A DNA stretch of 64,000 nucleotides, taken from Tissierella creatinini. Lineage in GTDB: Bacteria > Bacillota > Clostridia > Tissierellales > Tissierellaceae. The position numbers and the translations under genes were made by a program. Shown piece by piece: positions 26,953 through 36,318 of this stretch. The notes beneath the pieces were generated by a model. That model was not told the origin of the DNA. It worked only from the letters and a program-made list of their open reading frames with translations, and searched no databases. The stretch covers positions 33,055 through 97,054 of the forward strand of contig SUSS01000008.1 of assembly GCA_005046945.1 (NCBI GenBank). Direction: 5' to 3'. How positions within the stretch are numbered: position 1 is the first letter of the stretch; the number at the start of each line of letters is the position of its first letter.

Positions 26953-27787
26953 ATTGGACCTCCCTTATGACCGCTTCTAGCAGACCAGTAAATATATCGC
27001 TATATTTCTTACTTTTCCTTACTACAATTTCTGCATTGGAATTCAATAAACCAAGTTCATTGTTAAAAGGAATTTTACATAAAATCTTGATGTTTTTTTC
27101 TAAGCAGAACTTCTCTGCTGGATTTTCTCCTTCAAGACATTTATTGAGAACTACTCCAAATGGCTTATTAAACAGCTTAACCAAATCATATACCATATTA
27201 AGGTTATGAACCCCAAACAAGGTTGGCTCTGCAACCAATATGCAATAGTCAACATCTTTGATGCTTTCCATTACGATACAAGCACTTCCGGGAGGGCAGT
27301 CAACAAAAGTCACTTGGTCACCTTGAAATTGATTTTCCATAAGGAGATTTTTTATAATAGGGATACCTGAAGCTTCTCCCGTATTTAATATTCCTGTATT
27401 CACCTTAACCCCATAGGAAATTCCCCTTTGAATTTTCCCAATAACTTTATCTCTTTCTATAAGGGCCCTTTCAGGACACAAGATAATACAGCCCCCACAG
27501 GAGTGGCAAATCTCTTCAAAAACTATTAGTTTATCTTTAATATAGGAAAGGGCATTAAATTTGCAAAAATCAACGCACCTTCTACACCCATTGCATAGTT
27601 CATTATCTACCTTAGGAATTTTTACTGATATTTCTTCTTGAACATCTTCAGGTTTAAAGAATAGGTATCCATTTGGCTCTTCAACATCGCAATCTATATA
27701 TATGGATTTTTTAGCTGCTGCAGCTAAGTTGACAGATACCAATGTTTTTCCTGTGCCACCCTTTCCACTTAATACTGCTATTCTCAT
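26930..27787 (-). CDS. MinD-like ATPase with inserted ferredoxin domain (first of pair)
   Basis: A 285-residue paralogue of the next gene. Walker A is SGKGGTGKTLVS, the ferredoxin motifs are CNGCRRCVDFC and CHSCGGCIILC (about 63-105), and DCPPGSAC is the switch segment. I start at the ATG at 27787 with GGTGGAG upstream, directly after the stop of the NifX-like gene; frames opening farther upstream run into that gene. Confidence 0.9.
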   Translation of the reverse strand: MRIAVLSGKGGTGKTLVSVNLAAAAKKSIYIDCDVEEPNGYLFFKPEDVQEEISVKIPKVDNELCNGCRRCVDFCKFNALSYIKDKLIVFEEICHSCGGCIILCPERALIERDKVIGKIQRGISYGVKVNTGILNTGEASGIPIIKNLLMENQFQGDQVTFVDCPPGSACIVMESIKDVDYCILVAEPTLFGVHNLNMVYDLVKLFNKPFGVVLNKCLEGENPAEKFCLEKNIKILCKIPFNNELGLLNSNAEIVVRKSKKYSDIFTGLLEAVIREVQYEATTNS

Positions 27788-27788
27788 A

Positions 27789-28157
27789 TTAAGCTCCACC
27801 ATGCCCATGAAATCCAGGATGAATTTCATCTAATAAAGATAGTTTCCCGTCTATAAAGTCATGAATATTGTCTTGAACTGAAGCAGATATGCTTTTATAT
27901 ATTTTGATATCTGCAGCTTTAAAGACATCGGCAGCATTCTGTCCACAACGTGGAGTAAGTAAAACATCTGCCTTATTATCTGCTATAATTTGTGCAGCCT
28001 TAATTCCTGCTCCACCTTGACTATTGGCTGCGCTGTTATCAACAAATAAACTTTCCTTAGTATCAAGATTATAAAAAAGGAAATATGGAGCCCGACCAAA
28101 AGATATACATACCTCAGATTCTAAACTTTTCTCGTCTACCGGAATTGATATTATCAA
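27789..28157 (-). CDS. NifX-like metal-cluster carrier protein (second copy)
   Basis: A 122-residue protein of the same family as 24031-24390 (VCISFGRAPYFLFYN, GAGIKAAQIIADNKADVLLT, PRCGQNAADVF) with a short C-terminal His/Gly tail (HPGFHGHGGA). It lies between the DUF134 regulator and the ATPase pair with almost no gap, so it belongs to the same transcript. Confidence 0.88.
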   Translation of the reverse strand: MIISIPVDEKSLESEVCISFGRAPYFLFYNLDTKESLFVDNSAANSQGGAGIKAAQIIADNKADVLLTPRCGQNAADVFKAADIKIYKSISASVQDNIHDFIDGKLSLLDEIHPGFHGHGGA

Positions 28158-28191
28158 TACAAACCCTCCTTCTTTTGTTTAAATTTCAAAC

Positions 28192-28560
28192 TTAATCTTC
28201 ATTATGCTTAAAATTCCTACCACGCCTCTTTCTATTACAGCCTGGGCCACATCCATTTCCTAGTCCATCACAAAGGCGGTACTCACCACCTTCAATTAAT
28301 AACACCTTACCATTTACCAACGATTCCGCCAGTTTTTTTCTAGCCTCATTGTAAATACCTTGTACTGTACTACGGGCGATATTCATCTGCTTACCACATT
28401 CTTCTTGTGTAAATCCCTCTAAATCAATAAGCCTAATGGTTTCATACTCATCTACCGTCATATTCACATAATTTCTTGCACCCATAGGTGAATCGAGAGG
28501 TCCAAACTTACTATTTTCAGGCAAAGAACATACTTTTCTCCACTTCACTGGTCTTACCAT
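28192..28560 (-). CDS. DUF134 family DNA-binding protein
   Basis: A 122-residue protein with the DUF134 N-terminus ([13 protein letters not shown], then [18 protein letters not shown]) and a sigma-70 region 4-like helix-turn-helix ([28 protein letters not shown], about 63-90; motif given in parts below twenty residues: [16 protein letters not shown] and YNEARKKL). The C-terminus is Cys/Arg-rich ([12 protein letters not shown]), possibly binding metal. It probably regulates the Fe-S/NifX cluster. Confidence 0.88.
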   Translation of the reverse strand: MVRPVKWRKVCSLPENSKFGPLDSPMGARNYVNMTVDEYETIRLIDLEGFTQEECGKQMNIARSTVQGIYNEARKKLAESLVNGKVLLIEGGEYRLCDGLGNGCGPGCNRKRRGRNFKHNED

Positions 28561-28584
28561 ATTCTTATCACCTCATTTCTAAAC

Positions 28585-28616
28585 AGAAATAACCAGAGCG
28601 TCCTCCGGTTATTTCT
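28585..28616 (-). other. intercistronic hairpin between DUF5320 and DUF134 genes
   Basis: AGAAATAACC and GGTTATTTCT flank GGAG/CTCT in a long stem. There is no real U-run after it on the minus strand, so it may be a partial terminator that tunes the ratio of the two genes. Confidence 0.5.
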
Positions 28617-28621
28617 GCTCC

Positions 28622-28864
28622 TTATTGTAGGCTATCCAATTCCTTATTAAGAGCCTCAAGTCTAGATTGTAATATTTCCTTTTCCTCCTGAAGCAATTCT
28701 TTTTCATTTCTTTGAGGTATATCATTAGCTATATAAGCTCTACCAAATCCAAGTCCTAGTCCTAGTCCTAGTCCACGTCCTAATCCACGTCTACAAGCAA
28801 GTCCTAGGCCTCTTCCAGTTATTGGTCCAAGACCCATTGGACCAGTTCCATCTCTTCTAGGCAT
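28622..28864 (-). CDS. DUF5320 family small protein
   Basis: An 80-residue protein opening MPRRDGTGPMGLGPITGRG, the hallmark of DUF5320 proteins found beside NifX/Mrp genes. It has a Gly/Leu/Arg repeat (GLGLGLGFGRA) and a C-terminal coiled coil (LLQEEKEILQSRLEALNKEL). GGAGGTG precedes the ATG at 28864; the GTG/ATG frame farther upstream has no binding site. It is the first gene of the Fe-S cluster. Confidence 0.85.
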   Translation of the reverse strand: MPRRDGTGPMGLGPITGRGLGLACRRGLGRGLGLGLGLGFGRAYIANDIPQRNEKELLQEEKEILQSRLEALNKELDSLQ

Positions 28865-28974
28865 ATCATTCACCTCCTTATGGTTTATGGCATATACCAC
28901 TTACACTTATAATTATACTCTATTTTCGGTATATGTCAATAACTCTTTTAAAAAAATCACCAACTAAGAAAAAA

Positions 28975-29010
28975 CTCCTAGCTACTGGTATATATTTCAG
29001 TAGCTAGGAG
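28975..29010 (-). terminator. terminator of the cadC-cadA operon
   Basis: CTCCTAGCTACTG and CAGTAGCTAGGAG form a perfect 13-base stem, followed on the minus strand by TTTTTTC. Confidence 0.88.
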
Positions 29011-29031
29011 CCCCTTCTCTAAAACTTCTTC

Positions 29032-31227
29032 TTATTTCATTGCCCTAGTTGCGTTCAATATGGCTATGACTGCTACACCTACATCTGCGAATACTGCTTC
29101 CCACATAGTTACTATTCCAAAGGCCCCCATTATTAGGAAGATACCTTTAACTCCAAGGGCGAAGAATATATTTTGCCATACTATGGTTTTAGTCTTTTTA
29201 GCAATTTTTATGGCTGTGGCTATTTTAGATGGTTCATCCATCATAATTACCACATCTGCTGCTTCTATTGCTGCATCCGACCCAAGTCCTCCCATAGCAA
29301 CTCCAATATCTGCCCTAGCTAATACTGGAGCATCATTGATTCCGTCTCCTACGTAGATAATCTTGCCCTTAGGTGATTTTCTAGCTTCAATCATCTCCAG
29401 CTTCTCGACCTTCTCATGCGGTAGGAGTTCGGAATATACTTCATCTAAGCCTAGTTCATAAGCTATTTTTTCACCTGCTAACTTAGTATCTCCAGTAAGC
29501 ATGATAGTCTTTTTAATGCCTAAAGCCTTAAGCTCTTTAACGGCATCCTTAGAATCCCTCTTTATTTCATCTGAAATCACCAGATAACCTGCATATTCCT
29601 TGTCTAAGGCTAAATGAATTATAGTTCCTATTGATTCCACACCTTTATATTCAATCTTCTCTCCATCCATCAGCTTAGGATTTCCGGCTAAGATTTCACT
29701 TCCATTAATTACTGCCTTGATTCCGTTTCCTGCAATCTCCTCATATTTATCCACTAAAGACTTATCTACAGCCTTATTGTAGGCTTTCAAGATAGAAACT
29801 GCAATTGGATGGTTGGAGTAGCTTTCGGCATAGGCTGCCATCTCCAAAAGCTCATCTGATTCAAATCCCACTGAAGGATTGATCTCAGTTACTTGAAATA
29901 CTCCTTTAGTCAAGGTTCCTGTTTTATCAAATACTACTGCCTCTACATGGTTTAAAGCCTCTAGATAGTTACTACCCTTAATTAGGATTCCCTTATTAGA
30001 TGCTCCGCCTATACCTCCAAAGAATCCTAGAGGTATTGAAATTACAAGAGCACACGGACAAGATATTACTAAGAATATCAAGGCCCTATATAGCCATTCT
30101 GAGAAAGCTTGCCCCATTATAAGAGGCGGAATTACAGCTATGGCAAGAGCTCCAAATACAACAGCCGGTGTATAATATCTGGCAAATTTAGTTATAAAGT
30201 TCTCAGTAGGAGCCTTCTTGCTGCTAGCATTCTGAACTAAATCCAATATCTTTGATACAGTTGATTCTCCAAAGGCTTTGGAAACTTGGATTGATAAAAT
30301 CCCATTGATATTGATAAAACCACTAAGGGCCTCATCTCCTATCTCTAAATCCCTTGGCATGGATTCACCTGTTAAATGTGAAGTATCAACGCTGGAATTT
30401 CCTTCAATTACTTTACCATCAAGAGGAATCTTTTCCCCTGGCTTAACTACTATTATATCCCCAATTTTTACTTCTTCAGGCGAAACAACTTTTATCCGGT
30501 CCCCATATTTTAGGTTAGCATAGTCAGGTCTTATATCCATTAAGTCTGAAATGGACTTTCTTGAGCGGTGAACTGCAACGTCTTGGAAGAGCTCTCCTAC
30601 TTGGTAGAAAAGCATTACCCCTACTCCTTCTGCATATTCACCGATGATGAAAGCACCAATGGTTGCTATGCCCATTAGGAAGTTTTCATCGAAGACTTGG
30701 CCTCTTCTTATATTGTTCACAGCTCTTAACAAGACTTCCGAGCCCACAATTACAAAGGCCGCAAGGAAAATCATAAGCTCCAACATCGGACTAAGGTCTA
30801 ATACAAACCCTAATACCATAATTGCACCAGCAATTAAAATCTTAAATAATTCCTTTTTGAATTCAGACTTAATAGAATCATCACCATGATTATGCCCATG
30901 ACTATGCCCATGATTATGGCTACTGTGATCATGGCCATTACTATGCCCGCTGGAATTCTCCCCAATAGGCATTATATCTACATGAGCTTCTATACTCTTA
31001 ATTATTTTTTCTGCCTTATTTATAATCCCCTTTATATCTGAATTACTATCCATCTCTATATTCAATTTCTTATTCATAAAATTCACATTTGCATTAATAA
31101 CACCGTCCAGTCGTTTTATTCCTGCCTCCATTTTAGCGGCACAATTAGCACAACCAAGACCTTCCAGCATAAAGGATTTTTCTACTAATCCATCTAGCTC
31201 GAGTTCACTTTTTACTGCTGTTGTCAT
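29032..31227 (-). CDS. cadA: Zn/Cd-type heavy-metal P1B ATPase
   Basis: A 731-residue metal efflux pump. It has an N-terminal heavy-metal-associated domain (GLGCANCAAKME near 23), a His-rich linker at about 95-118 (HDHSSHNHGHSHGHNHGDD), membrane helices, the TGES loop, the SCPCALVIS metal site, DKTGTLTKG phosphorylation motif, HP (SNHPIA) and GDGINDAPVLA. SCPC plus the His-rich stretch suits Zn, Cd or Pb. It lies two bases behind the CadC-type repressor gene and is co-transcribed with it. Confidence 0.93.
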   Translation of the reverse strand: MTTAVKSELELDGLVEKSFMLEGLGCANCAAKMEAGIKRLDGVINANVNFMNKKLNIEMDSNSDIKGIINKAEKIIKSIEAHVDIMPIGENSSGHSNGHDHSSHNHGHSHGHNHGDDSIKSEFKKELFKILIAGAIMVLGFVLDLSPMLELMIFLAAFVIVGSEVLLRAVNNIRRGQVFDENFLMGIATIGAFIIGEYAEGVGVMLFYQVGELFQDVAVHRSRKSISDLMDIRPDYANLKYGDRIKVVSPEEVKIGDIIVVKPGEKIPLDGKVIEGNSSVDTSHLTGESMPRDLEIGDEALSGFININGILSIQVSKAFGESTVSKILDLVQNASSKKAPTENFITKFARYYTPAVVFGALAIAVIPPLIMGQAFSEWLYRALIFLVISCPCALVISIPLGFFGGIGGASNKGILIKGSNYLEALNHVEAVVFDKTGTLTKGVFQVTEINPSVGFESDELLEMAAYAESYSNHPIAVSILKAYNKAVDKSLVDKYEEIAGNGIKAVINGSEILAGNPKLMDGEKIEYKGVESIGTIIHLALDKEYAGYLVISDEIKRDSKDAVKELKALGIKKTIMLTGDTKLAGEKIAYELGLDEVYSELLPHEKVEKLEMIEARKSPKGKIIYVGDGINDAPVLARADIGVAMGGLGSDAAIEAADVVIMMDEPSKIATAIKIAKKTKTIVWQNIFFALGVKGIFLIMGAFGIVTMWEAVFADVGVAVIAILNATRAMK

Positions 31228-31229
31228 CC

Positions 31230-31607
31230 TTATTCCCCCTGTCCGTCTTCTTTTATATGATTCAAACCTTGATCAAATATATCCTTAACATGCTCATCAT
31301 CAAGAGAATAATAAACTACCTTCCCATCCCTACGGTTCTTAACAAGTCTAGCCTGCTTTAAAACCCTTAGCTGATGGGATATGGCTGATTGAGTCATGTT
31401 TAGAAGGACTGCTATATCACATACACACATCTCAGCTTCATCTAAGGCCCACAATATCTTAACCCTGGTGGAATCTCCAAAGACCTTAAAAAGTTCAGCT
31501 AGATCATAGAGCATTTCCTCTTGGGGCATATTTTTTTTTACCTTTTCAACCAGTTCCTCATGGATTACAGTACAATCGCATCTATCGATTTCCAATTTAT
31601 CCTTCAA
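31230..31607 (-). CDS. cadC: ArsR/SmtB-family metal sensor repressor, CadC-like
   Basis: A 125-residue winged-helix repressor. Possible alpha-3N ligands are in the N-terminal CDC (near 10-12) and in the recognition-helix-proximal MCVCDIA (near 61). Helix alpha-5 carries DDEHVKDIFDQGLNHIKE with D/H ligands. This combination matches CadC-type sensors of Cd, Pb and Zn. The operator-like inverted repeat and promoter lie just upstream; it would release DNA and allow cadA expression when metal binds. Confidence 0.92.
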   Translation of the reverse strand: MKDKLEIDRCDCTVIHEELVEKVKKNMPQEEMLYDLAELFKVFGDSTRVKILWALDEAEMCVCDIAVLLNMTQSAISHQLRVLKQARLVKNRRDGKVVYYSLDDEHVKDIFDQGLNHIKEDGQGE

Positions 31608-31625
31608 AACCCCACCCCTTTAGTT

Positions 31626-31687
31626 GAATACTTGAGCAATTATTCATATGATAATTATATTATATGCCCCCATAAGACAAGTGTCAA
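31626..31687 (-). promoter_or_regulatory. cadC promoter and operator
   Basis: On the minus strand TTGACA (complement of 31682-31687) and TATAAT (complement of 31659-31664) are spaced exactly 17 bases. Just downstream, GAATA and TATTC (31626-31630, 31641-31645) form the inverted repeat typical of ArsR/SmtB operators, over the expected start of transcription. Confidence 0.8.
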
Positions 31688-31763
31688 TAGATATAGGATT
31701 TTCATGTAAATTGTGCTAAAATAGACAACAAATATTCTAAAATACTTTAAAGGGGGAATTTGG

Positions 31764-32657
31764 GTGAAGTTTGTGTCTTACATTTATGAAGGTAAAGCAG
31801 CTTATGGAGTTTTAAATATGGATGAAAGCCGTATTATACCAATAGACCTTATATTAAAAGATTTAAATAAGGAGTGTCCGGAAAATCTACTTAAATTTAT
31901 CGAAATCTATTCCGATAGTCTGGTGGATGAAATAGAGCTTACTATGGAAAAATTCGAGAATTCATCCCTAGGGATTGAAAATCTTAAGCTTACATCTCCT
32001 ATCCCCTATCCAAGGAGAAATGTAATCTGTCTTGGCAAGAATTATGCTGAGCATGCAAAGGAAGTTAAGGGAAATGGAATAGAAGCTAAGGTCCCTGACT
32101 ATCCCATATATTTCACTAAAATAGCAGATCCAGCCATAGGGCCTAATGATGAAATAGTGGTTCCTTGGGAAGTTACTAAAAAGATAGATTACGAGGTGGA
32201 GCTTGCTATTATAATCGGGAAGGATGGCAAGAATATTAAGCCTGAGGATGCAGAAAGCCACATCTTTGGGTATAGCATTGGAAATGATGTTTCAGCAAGA
32301 GATCTTCAATTCAATCATATTCAATGGTTTAAGGGCAAAAGCCTTGATACCTTTACCCCTCTTGGACCTTATATAGTCCATAAGTCCCAAATAGGCTTTC
32401 CTGTAGAACTGGATATAAAATCCTTCGTAAATGGAGAAAAGAGACAGGATTCCAATACCAGAGAGTTAATTTTCGATATTCCTTATATTATATCCGATTT
32501 ATCTGCTGCCATAAGCTTAAGAGCCGGAGACATAATCCTAACAGGTACACCGGCAGGGGTAGGAATAGGCTTTCAGCCCCATAAGCTACTTAAATCCGGA
32601 GATGTAGTAGAATGCGTAATCGAAAAACTGGGGAGCCTAGTAAATACAGTAAAATAG
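31764..32657 (+). CDS. fumarylacetoacetate hydrolase family protein
   Basis: A 297-residue enzyme of the FAH superfamily. The core VICLGKNYAEHAKEV (near 88) is followed by metal ligands in DYEVELAIIIG (near 141), and by GNDVSARDLQ, KGKSLDTFTPLGP and LTGTPAGVGIG. Relatives act as acylpyruvases, oxaloacetate decarboxylases or hydratases; the substrate here cannot be told. It starts at GTG with GGGGGA upstream and has its own terminator. Confidence 0.88.
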   Translation: MKFVSYIYEGKAAYGVLNMDESRIIPIDLILKDLNKECPENLLKFIEIYSDSLVDEIELTMEKFENSSLGIENLKLTSPIPYPRRNVICLGKNYAEHAKEVKGNGIEAKVPDYPIYFTKIADPAIGPNDEIVVPWEVTKKIDYEVELAIIIGKDGKNIKPEDAESHIFGYSIGNDVSARDLQFNHIQWFKGKSLDTFTPLGPYIVHKSQIGFPVELDIKSFVNGEKRQDSNTRELIFDIPYIISDLSAAISLRAGDIILTGTPAGVGIGFQPHKLLKSGDVVECVIEKLGSLVNTVK

Positions 32658-32666
32658 GCATATACT

Positions 32667-32699
32667 AAGAGCCTCGATTCATAATGAATCGAGGCTCTT
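32667..32699. terminator. bidirectional terminator
   Basis: AAGAGCCTCGATTCAT pairs exactly with ATGAATCGAGGCTCTT, between the convergent FAH-family and aldolase genes. Confidence 0.85.
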
Positions 32700-32711
32700 T
32701 ACTCATAAAAA

Positions 32712-33362
32712 TTAATTGTTTTTATTTTGACCGTAGGATTTAAACTTTTCTATCATATTGGACATTTCTTCATTGTTTAAAATGATTGGATCTCCAATGG
32801 ATTTCGCCCTATAATATAGCTCAGCACAATATTCAATTTCCTCTGCTATATTAAAGGCCCTTTCAATAGTCATATCCCCTGCTAAAAGTCCATGATTAGC
32901 TAAAAGTACTGCTTTTCTATCCACCATTGCCTCATAGGCATTTATGGCTAGTTCTCTAGTCCCAAATGTGGCGTATTTAGCACATCTTACATCGATTCCG
33001 GCTACTGCAACCATATAATGAATTGGTGGCAATGCCCAGTTTAAACATGCTAATGTAGTGGCATATCTACTATGAGTATGTACCATGGCAGATATATCAT
33101 CTCTATTTTCATAGAATATCTTATGCAGCAAGAACTCAGAGGAAGGCGCTCTTTCACCATCGATAATATCTCCATCAAGGCTCATTATCACTACATCCTT
33201 TGGCTTTATCTTCTCATATTCAATTCCGGATGGAGAAATCGCCATAAGCTTCTTATCTCTATTGAAAATACTAATATTTCCACCGGTTCCCTTGGTTAAA
33301 TTTGCAGTCACTAGCCTTATTCCATATTCTACTACCTTTTCTCTCTCCTCAATTAAAATCAC
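32712..33362 (-). CDS. class II aldolase/adducin family protein
   Basis: A 216-residue zinc-dependent aldolase of the L-fuculose-phosphate type. The GTGGNISIFNRD motif (near 26), the catalytic Glu in PSSEFLLH (near 73), the Zn ligands in MVHTHSRYATTL (near 93) and the third His in LLANHGLLAGD are visible. It cleaves a sugar or phosphosugar aldol, identity unknown. Single gene. Confidence 0.88.
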   Translation of the reverse strand: MILIEEREKVVEYGIRLVTANLTKGTGGNISIFNRDKKLMAISPSGIEYEKIKPKDVVIMSLDGDIIDGERAPSSEFLLHKIFYENRDDISAMVHTHSRYATTLACLNWALPPIHYMVAVAGIDVRCAKYATFGTRELAINAYEAMVDRKAVLLANHGLLAGDMTIERAFNIAEEIEYCAELYYRAKSIGDPIILNNEEMSNMIEKFKSYGQNKNN

Positions 33363-33587
33363 AAAACCACCCCTAGCATTTTCGAATAAACTTAAGAGCC
33401 CATCTTTGCTTTAAAACCTTATGCAATCCTTTGTGCATCATTAAGTTAATATTAACAATTGAATTAATTAATGTCAATCAAAACGATATTTTGTCCTAAT
33501 TCTGTAACCTCTTTGTCACCTAAATATCACATTTTTTCTATATAATTATGTGTAAATATCCCTCATTTCTGTGGTTTAAATCACATA

Positions 33588-33718
33588 TTTAAGCATCGAT
33601 GAAACTGCTTGCAGTTTCTACACATAGCTGCAACGAGGTGAGTGATTAAGACACCCACCTGTTGTAGAATAAGGAACCCTGCCGCTTAGAGAAGCGGGGG
33701 ATATATTCACCACGTTAT
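33588..33718. repeat. modular hairpin repeat, copy B
   Basis: A 131-bp copy, in the same orientation as copies at 12516 and 41412. The apical hairpin reads TTAAGACA-CCCACC-TGTTGTA, with one pair of the stem broken, and the lower hairpin is CCGCTT-AGAG-AAGCGG. The closing arm is TTCACCACGTTAT. The remaining part of 33363-33736 is AT-rich with no other recognisable feature. Confidence 0.8.
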
Positions 33719-33736
33719 AAAGTTAGGAGCTGGCTT

Positions 33737-35278
33737 ATGAATAAAAAATCTATTTTATTAATGATCTTGACATTTGCCTTAAGTGTAATTATTTCTGCAT
33801 GTGAAACTGTTCCGTCTGACTTTGTCCCCGAGCAAGTTCCACTAGAAAGCTCCATAAAGGAGATCATCATTTCTAAAGGCAAAGACTATGATTTCTTGAC
33901 CGATGAACTATTTATTCAGAAGGTCAATGAACTGGGTCTATCCAACGATTTTACAGTGGGAAACTTAGACGATGACAATATCCCTGAGCTAGTAGTCTTT
34001 GTGGAAAGAAACCATGAAGATACAGAGGATCCGGGTGAACTTCAAGTATATAAGTTTAACGGCGAAAAATATGATCTTTTAGATAGAATTCCTATGAACT
34101 ATGATGAATCCAACTTTTTACTCATTGTAGGAAAGATTTCAGCAAATCAGAATGGAATATACCTTAGCAATAATGTAGGCAACCATTCAACAGTAAACTA
34201 CGGCTTCATCCTAAAAAACGGAAAACTTAAGAGTGTACTAAATGATAAGAAGATTGGCCTAATTTCCACCAATACCAACAACGAAATAAAGGATGTAGAT
34301 AAAGACGGAATCCTGGAATTTAGCATATATACTAATGACCCCGAATCTATAGAGCAAAATCCAGTAGACTCAGACAAAATAGTATTATGGTATAAGTGGG
34401 ACGGAAAGGACGCTGGCAATCTTGTCCAAGTTGACCGCTTTGCACAAGACACTACTATGTTAAGGGAATCCATTGCAACATTAGATGCCCTAGGTTTAGA
34501 ACATAAGGACATACTTCCCTATCTCATGGAAAATGCCCCTGAATTAAACAAGAATGATTTTACAAACCTATTGGAGGAATATGTATCATTCTTGAAAGCA
34601 AACATCAATCTCAAGAGCAATGAATTGGATTTACTATTTGCAAAATATCAGAATGGCTACAACAACGATTATCTATACCAACAATATGGACTTTCACTGG
34701 AAAGACTTAATGATGTAGAATACCTTAAGAGGGAAAAAATCTTAAAATCTGAAACCGAGCTCAAAGAACACCTTATTGAGAACTTGTCCTTAGGTTACCG
34801 ACTTGATATCTCAGAAGGTAAATATTACTATCTAATAAACAACCAAAATCTAGCAGAATTATTTTCTAACAATATTACCAAGGAATACGGAGATTATCTT
34901 AAGATAATAGCAAGAGAGTCCTCCATCCCCTATTTAAAAGATGGGAGCCTAATGATCGATAGGGATAAGCTAGGAGAAAGAATCATCGAGATTGAAAGCT
35001 TTAGAATGACCTACCCTTATTCAAAATATATTGATGAAGTGAATTCCATGTATAAAGATTATGTATCTGCATTCCTATTTGGAACTCAATTAAGTCCAAA
35101 CTACGATAAGACCCTTGGATATACAGATAAAAGCATCTCAGTCTTTAAGAAAATGGCAGGTAAATACCCTGAGTCCCATTTTGCACAAATCCTTGAGAGA
35201 CTTATAAATGAACTCAACTCAACTTTAAATATCTTAAATGAAGATATGAGAAAAAAAGCAGAAAACACAATACTCTAG
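33737..35278 (+). CDS. lipoprotein with FG-GAP/VCBS-like segments
   Basis: A 513-residue lipoprotein with signal SILLMILTFALSVIISAC and lipobox Cys near 22. Two segments (VGNLDDDNIPELVVFVE near 76 and IKDVDKDGILEFSIY near 190) have the Asp-rich calcium-binding look of FG-GAP/VCBS repeats. The C-terminal 250 residues are helical without a motif I know. GTTAGGAG lies ten bases before the ATG. It begins 18 bases after repeat copy B. Function unknown; it faces the outside. Confidence 0.75.
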   Translation: MNKKSILLMILTFALSVIISACETVPSDFVPEQVPLESSIKEIIISKGKDYDFLTDELFIQKVNELGLSNDFTVGNLDDDNIPELVVFVERNHEDTEDPGELQVYKFNGEKYDLLDRIPMNYDESNFLLIVGKISANQNGIYLSNNVGNHSTVNYGFILKNGKLKSVLNDKKIGLISTNTNNEIKDVDKDGILEFSIYTNDPESIEQNPVDSDKIVLWYKWDGKDAGNLVQVDRFAQDTTMLRESIATLDALGLEHKDILPYLMENAPELNKNDFTNLLEEYVSFLKANINLKSNELDLLFAKYQNGYNNDYLYQQYGLSLERLNDVEYLKREKILKSETELKEHLIENLSLGYRLDISEGKYYYLINNQNLAELFSNNITKEYGDYLKIIARESSIPYLKDGSLMIDRDKLGERIIEIESFRMTYPYSKYIDEVNSMYKDYVSAFLFGTQLSPNYDKTLGYTDKSISVFKKMAGKYPESHFAQILERLINELNSTLNILNEDMRKKAENTIL

Positions 35279-35287
35279 TTAAAAAAC

Positions 35288-35319
35288 AGACGTCAATCAT
35301 AGATTTAAGATTGACGTCT
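35288..35319. terminator. terminator after the lipoprotein gene
   Basis: AGACGTCAATC and GATTGACGTCT form a perfect 11-base stem followed by ATTATTTG on the plus strand. Confidence 0.75.
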
Positions 35320-35362
35320 ATTATTTGCTTTATACTAAGAAATGGTGGCAGGCAGCCTAACT

Positions 35363-36151
35363 TTACTCGTAAACAATGCTATGGTCATCATCCGAGTTTT
35401 TATCATTGCCGGCTAATACATTATATAATCTTGCTAGGGTCGCTTCGTGATATGGAGTTACAAAGAATACCCCTATGCCAAATAACAATACGCCCAGTAA
35501 ATACCATCCTATAAAGGAAAGATCTAAAACAAACATATTCCACTTATGGCCGCCTGTAAGTGATCTACTCATCTCAATCGCTTCTCTAGATGTAAGATCT
35601 GTATCATTCACCAAAAGATAGGGAACCATCCTGTATTCGTAGGATTTAACTATTCCAGGAATAATAAAGAGCAAGAACCATAAAAAGTTCTTAATACCGG
35701 TAATAAAAATGCATTTAAATATTCCCCAGAACTCACTTCTATTAAAGGTTGAAAAAAGATACCTAATGTTTACATCCCCTTCAAATCCCTTGAGAAAAAA
35801 TCTATTCTTTCCAACTGTAAGAAGCGGGGAGATAAACAAGCTAAGAATCCATAGAATTAAAATAAAGGCAAATACAGTTGAGCCAATGAAGAAGGCTGGG
35901 AAAAATCCAATCGATCTTATGGCCTCTCTAAAACCGCCAGACCCAACTTGATCTAAGATTTTATTATCCATATGAAACTGCTCTTCTATAGATGGTCGTA
36001 AATCGCTATCGTTAAGCCTATATTCCTTGTCATCTCCATTACTTCCGCCACCAGTCAGAATAGAAAAAATCAAACAAACTACAAAGGCCTTCCAATAGTT
36101 CTTTCTTAAAAAATCCTTAGCATAATTCTTAAGTTCCGCCCTAGTCCACAT
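35363..36151 (-). CDS. DUF975 family integral membrane protein
   Basis: A 262-residue membrane protein. It opens with WTRAELKNYAKDFLRKNYWKAF, the family start, here cut to two parts: WTRAELKNYAKDFL and RKNYWKAF. About five hydrophobic segments follow, with the SYEYRMVPYLLVNDTDL and AIEMSRSLTGGHKWNMF motifs typical of DUF975. The role of the family is not known. Preceded by AGGAGG. Confidence 0.88.
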   Translation of the reverse strand: MWTRAELKNYAKDFLRKNYWKAFVVCLIFSILTGGGSNGDDKEYRLNDSDLRPSIEEQFHMDNKILDQVGSGGFREAIRSIGFFPAFFIGSTVFAFILILWILSLFISPLLTVGKNRFFLKGFEGDVNIRYLFSTFNRSEFWGIFKCIFITGIKNFLWFLLFIIPGIVKSYEYRMVPYLLVNDTDLTSREAIEMSRSLTGGHKWNMFVLDLSFIGWYLLGVLLFGIGVFFVTPYHEATLARLYNVLAGNDKNSDDDHSIVYE

Positions 36152-36254
36152 AAAGCCTTTCCTCCTTTTTTGAAGCTACTATTAATATTCATACAATGAT
36201 TCCAGTCAACTTATACCCATTTATACTGGAATTTCACCTTAAATCCATGTAAAA

Positions 36255-36283
36255 AAGCCTAAGACCATTTTGATCTTAGGCTT
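36255..36283. terminator. bidirectional terminator near glyA
   Basis: AAGCCTAAGA and TCTTAGGCTT with A-runs before and T-runs after, 36 bases beyond the glyA stop. Confidence 0.8.
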
Positions 36284-36318
36284 TTGAGGCAATAGCAAGC
36301 TCCCATTTATCCATTTAT

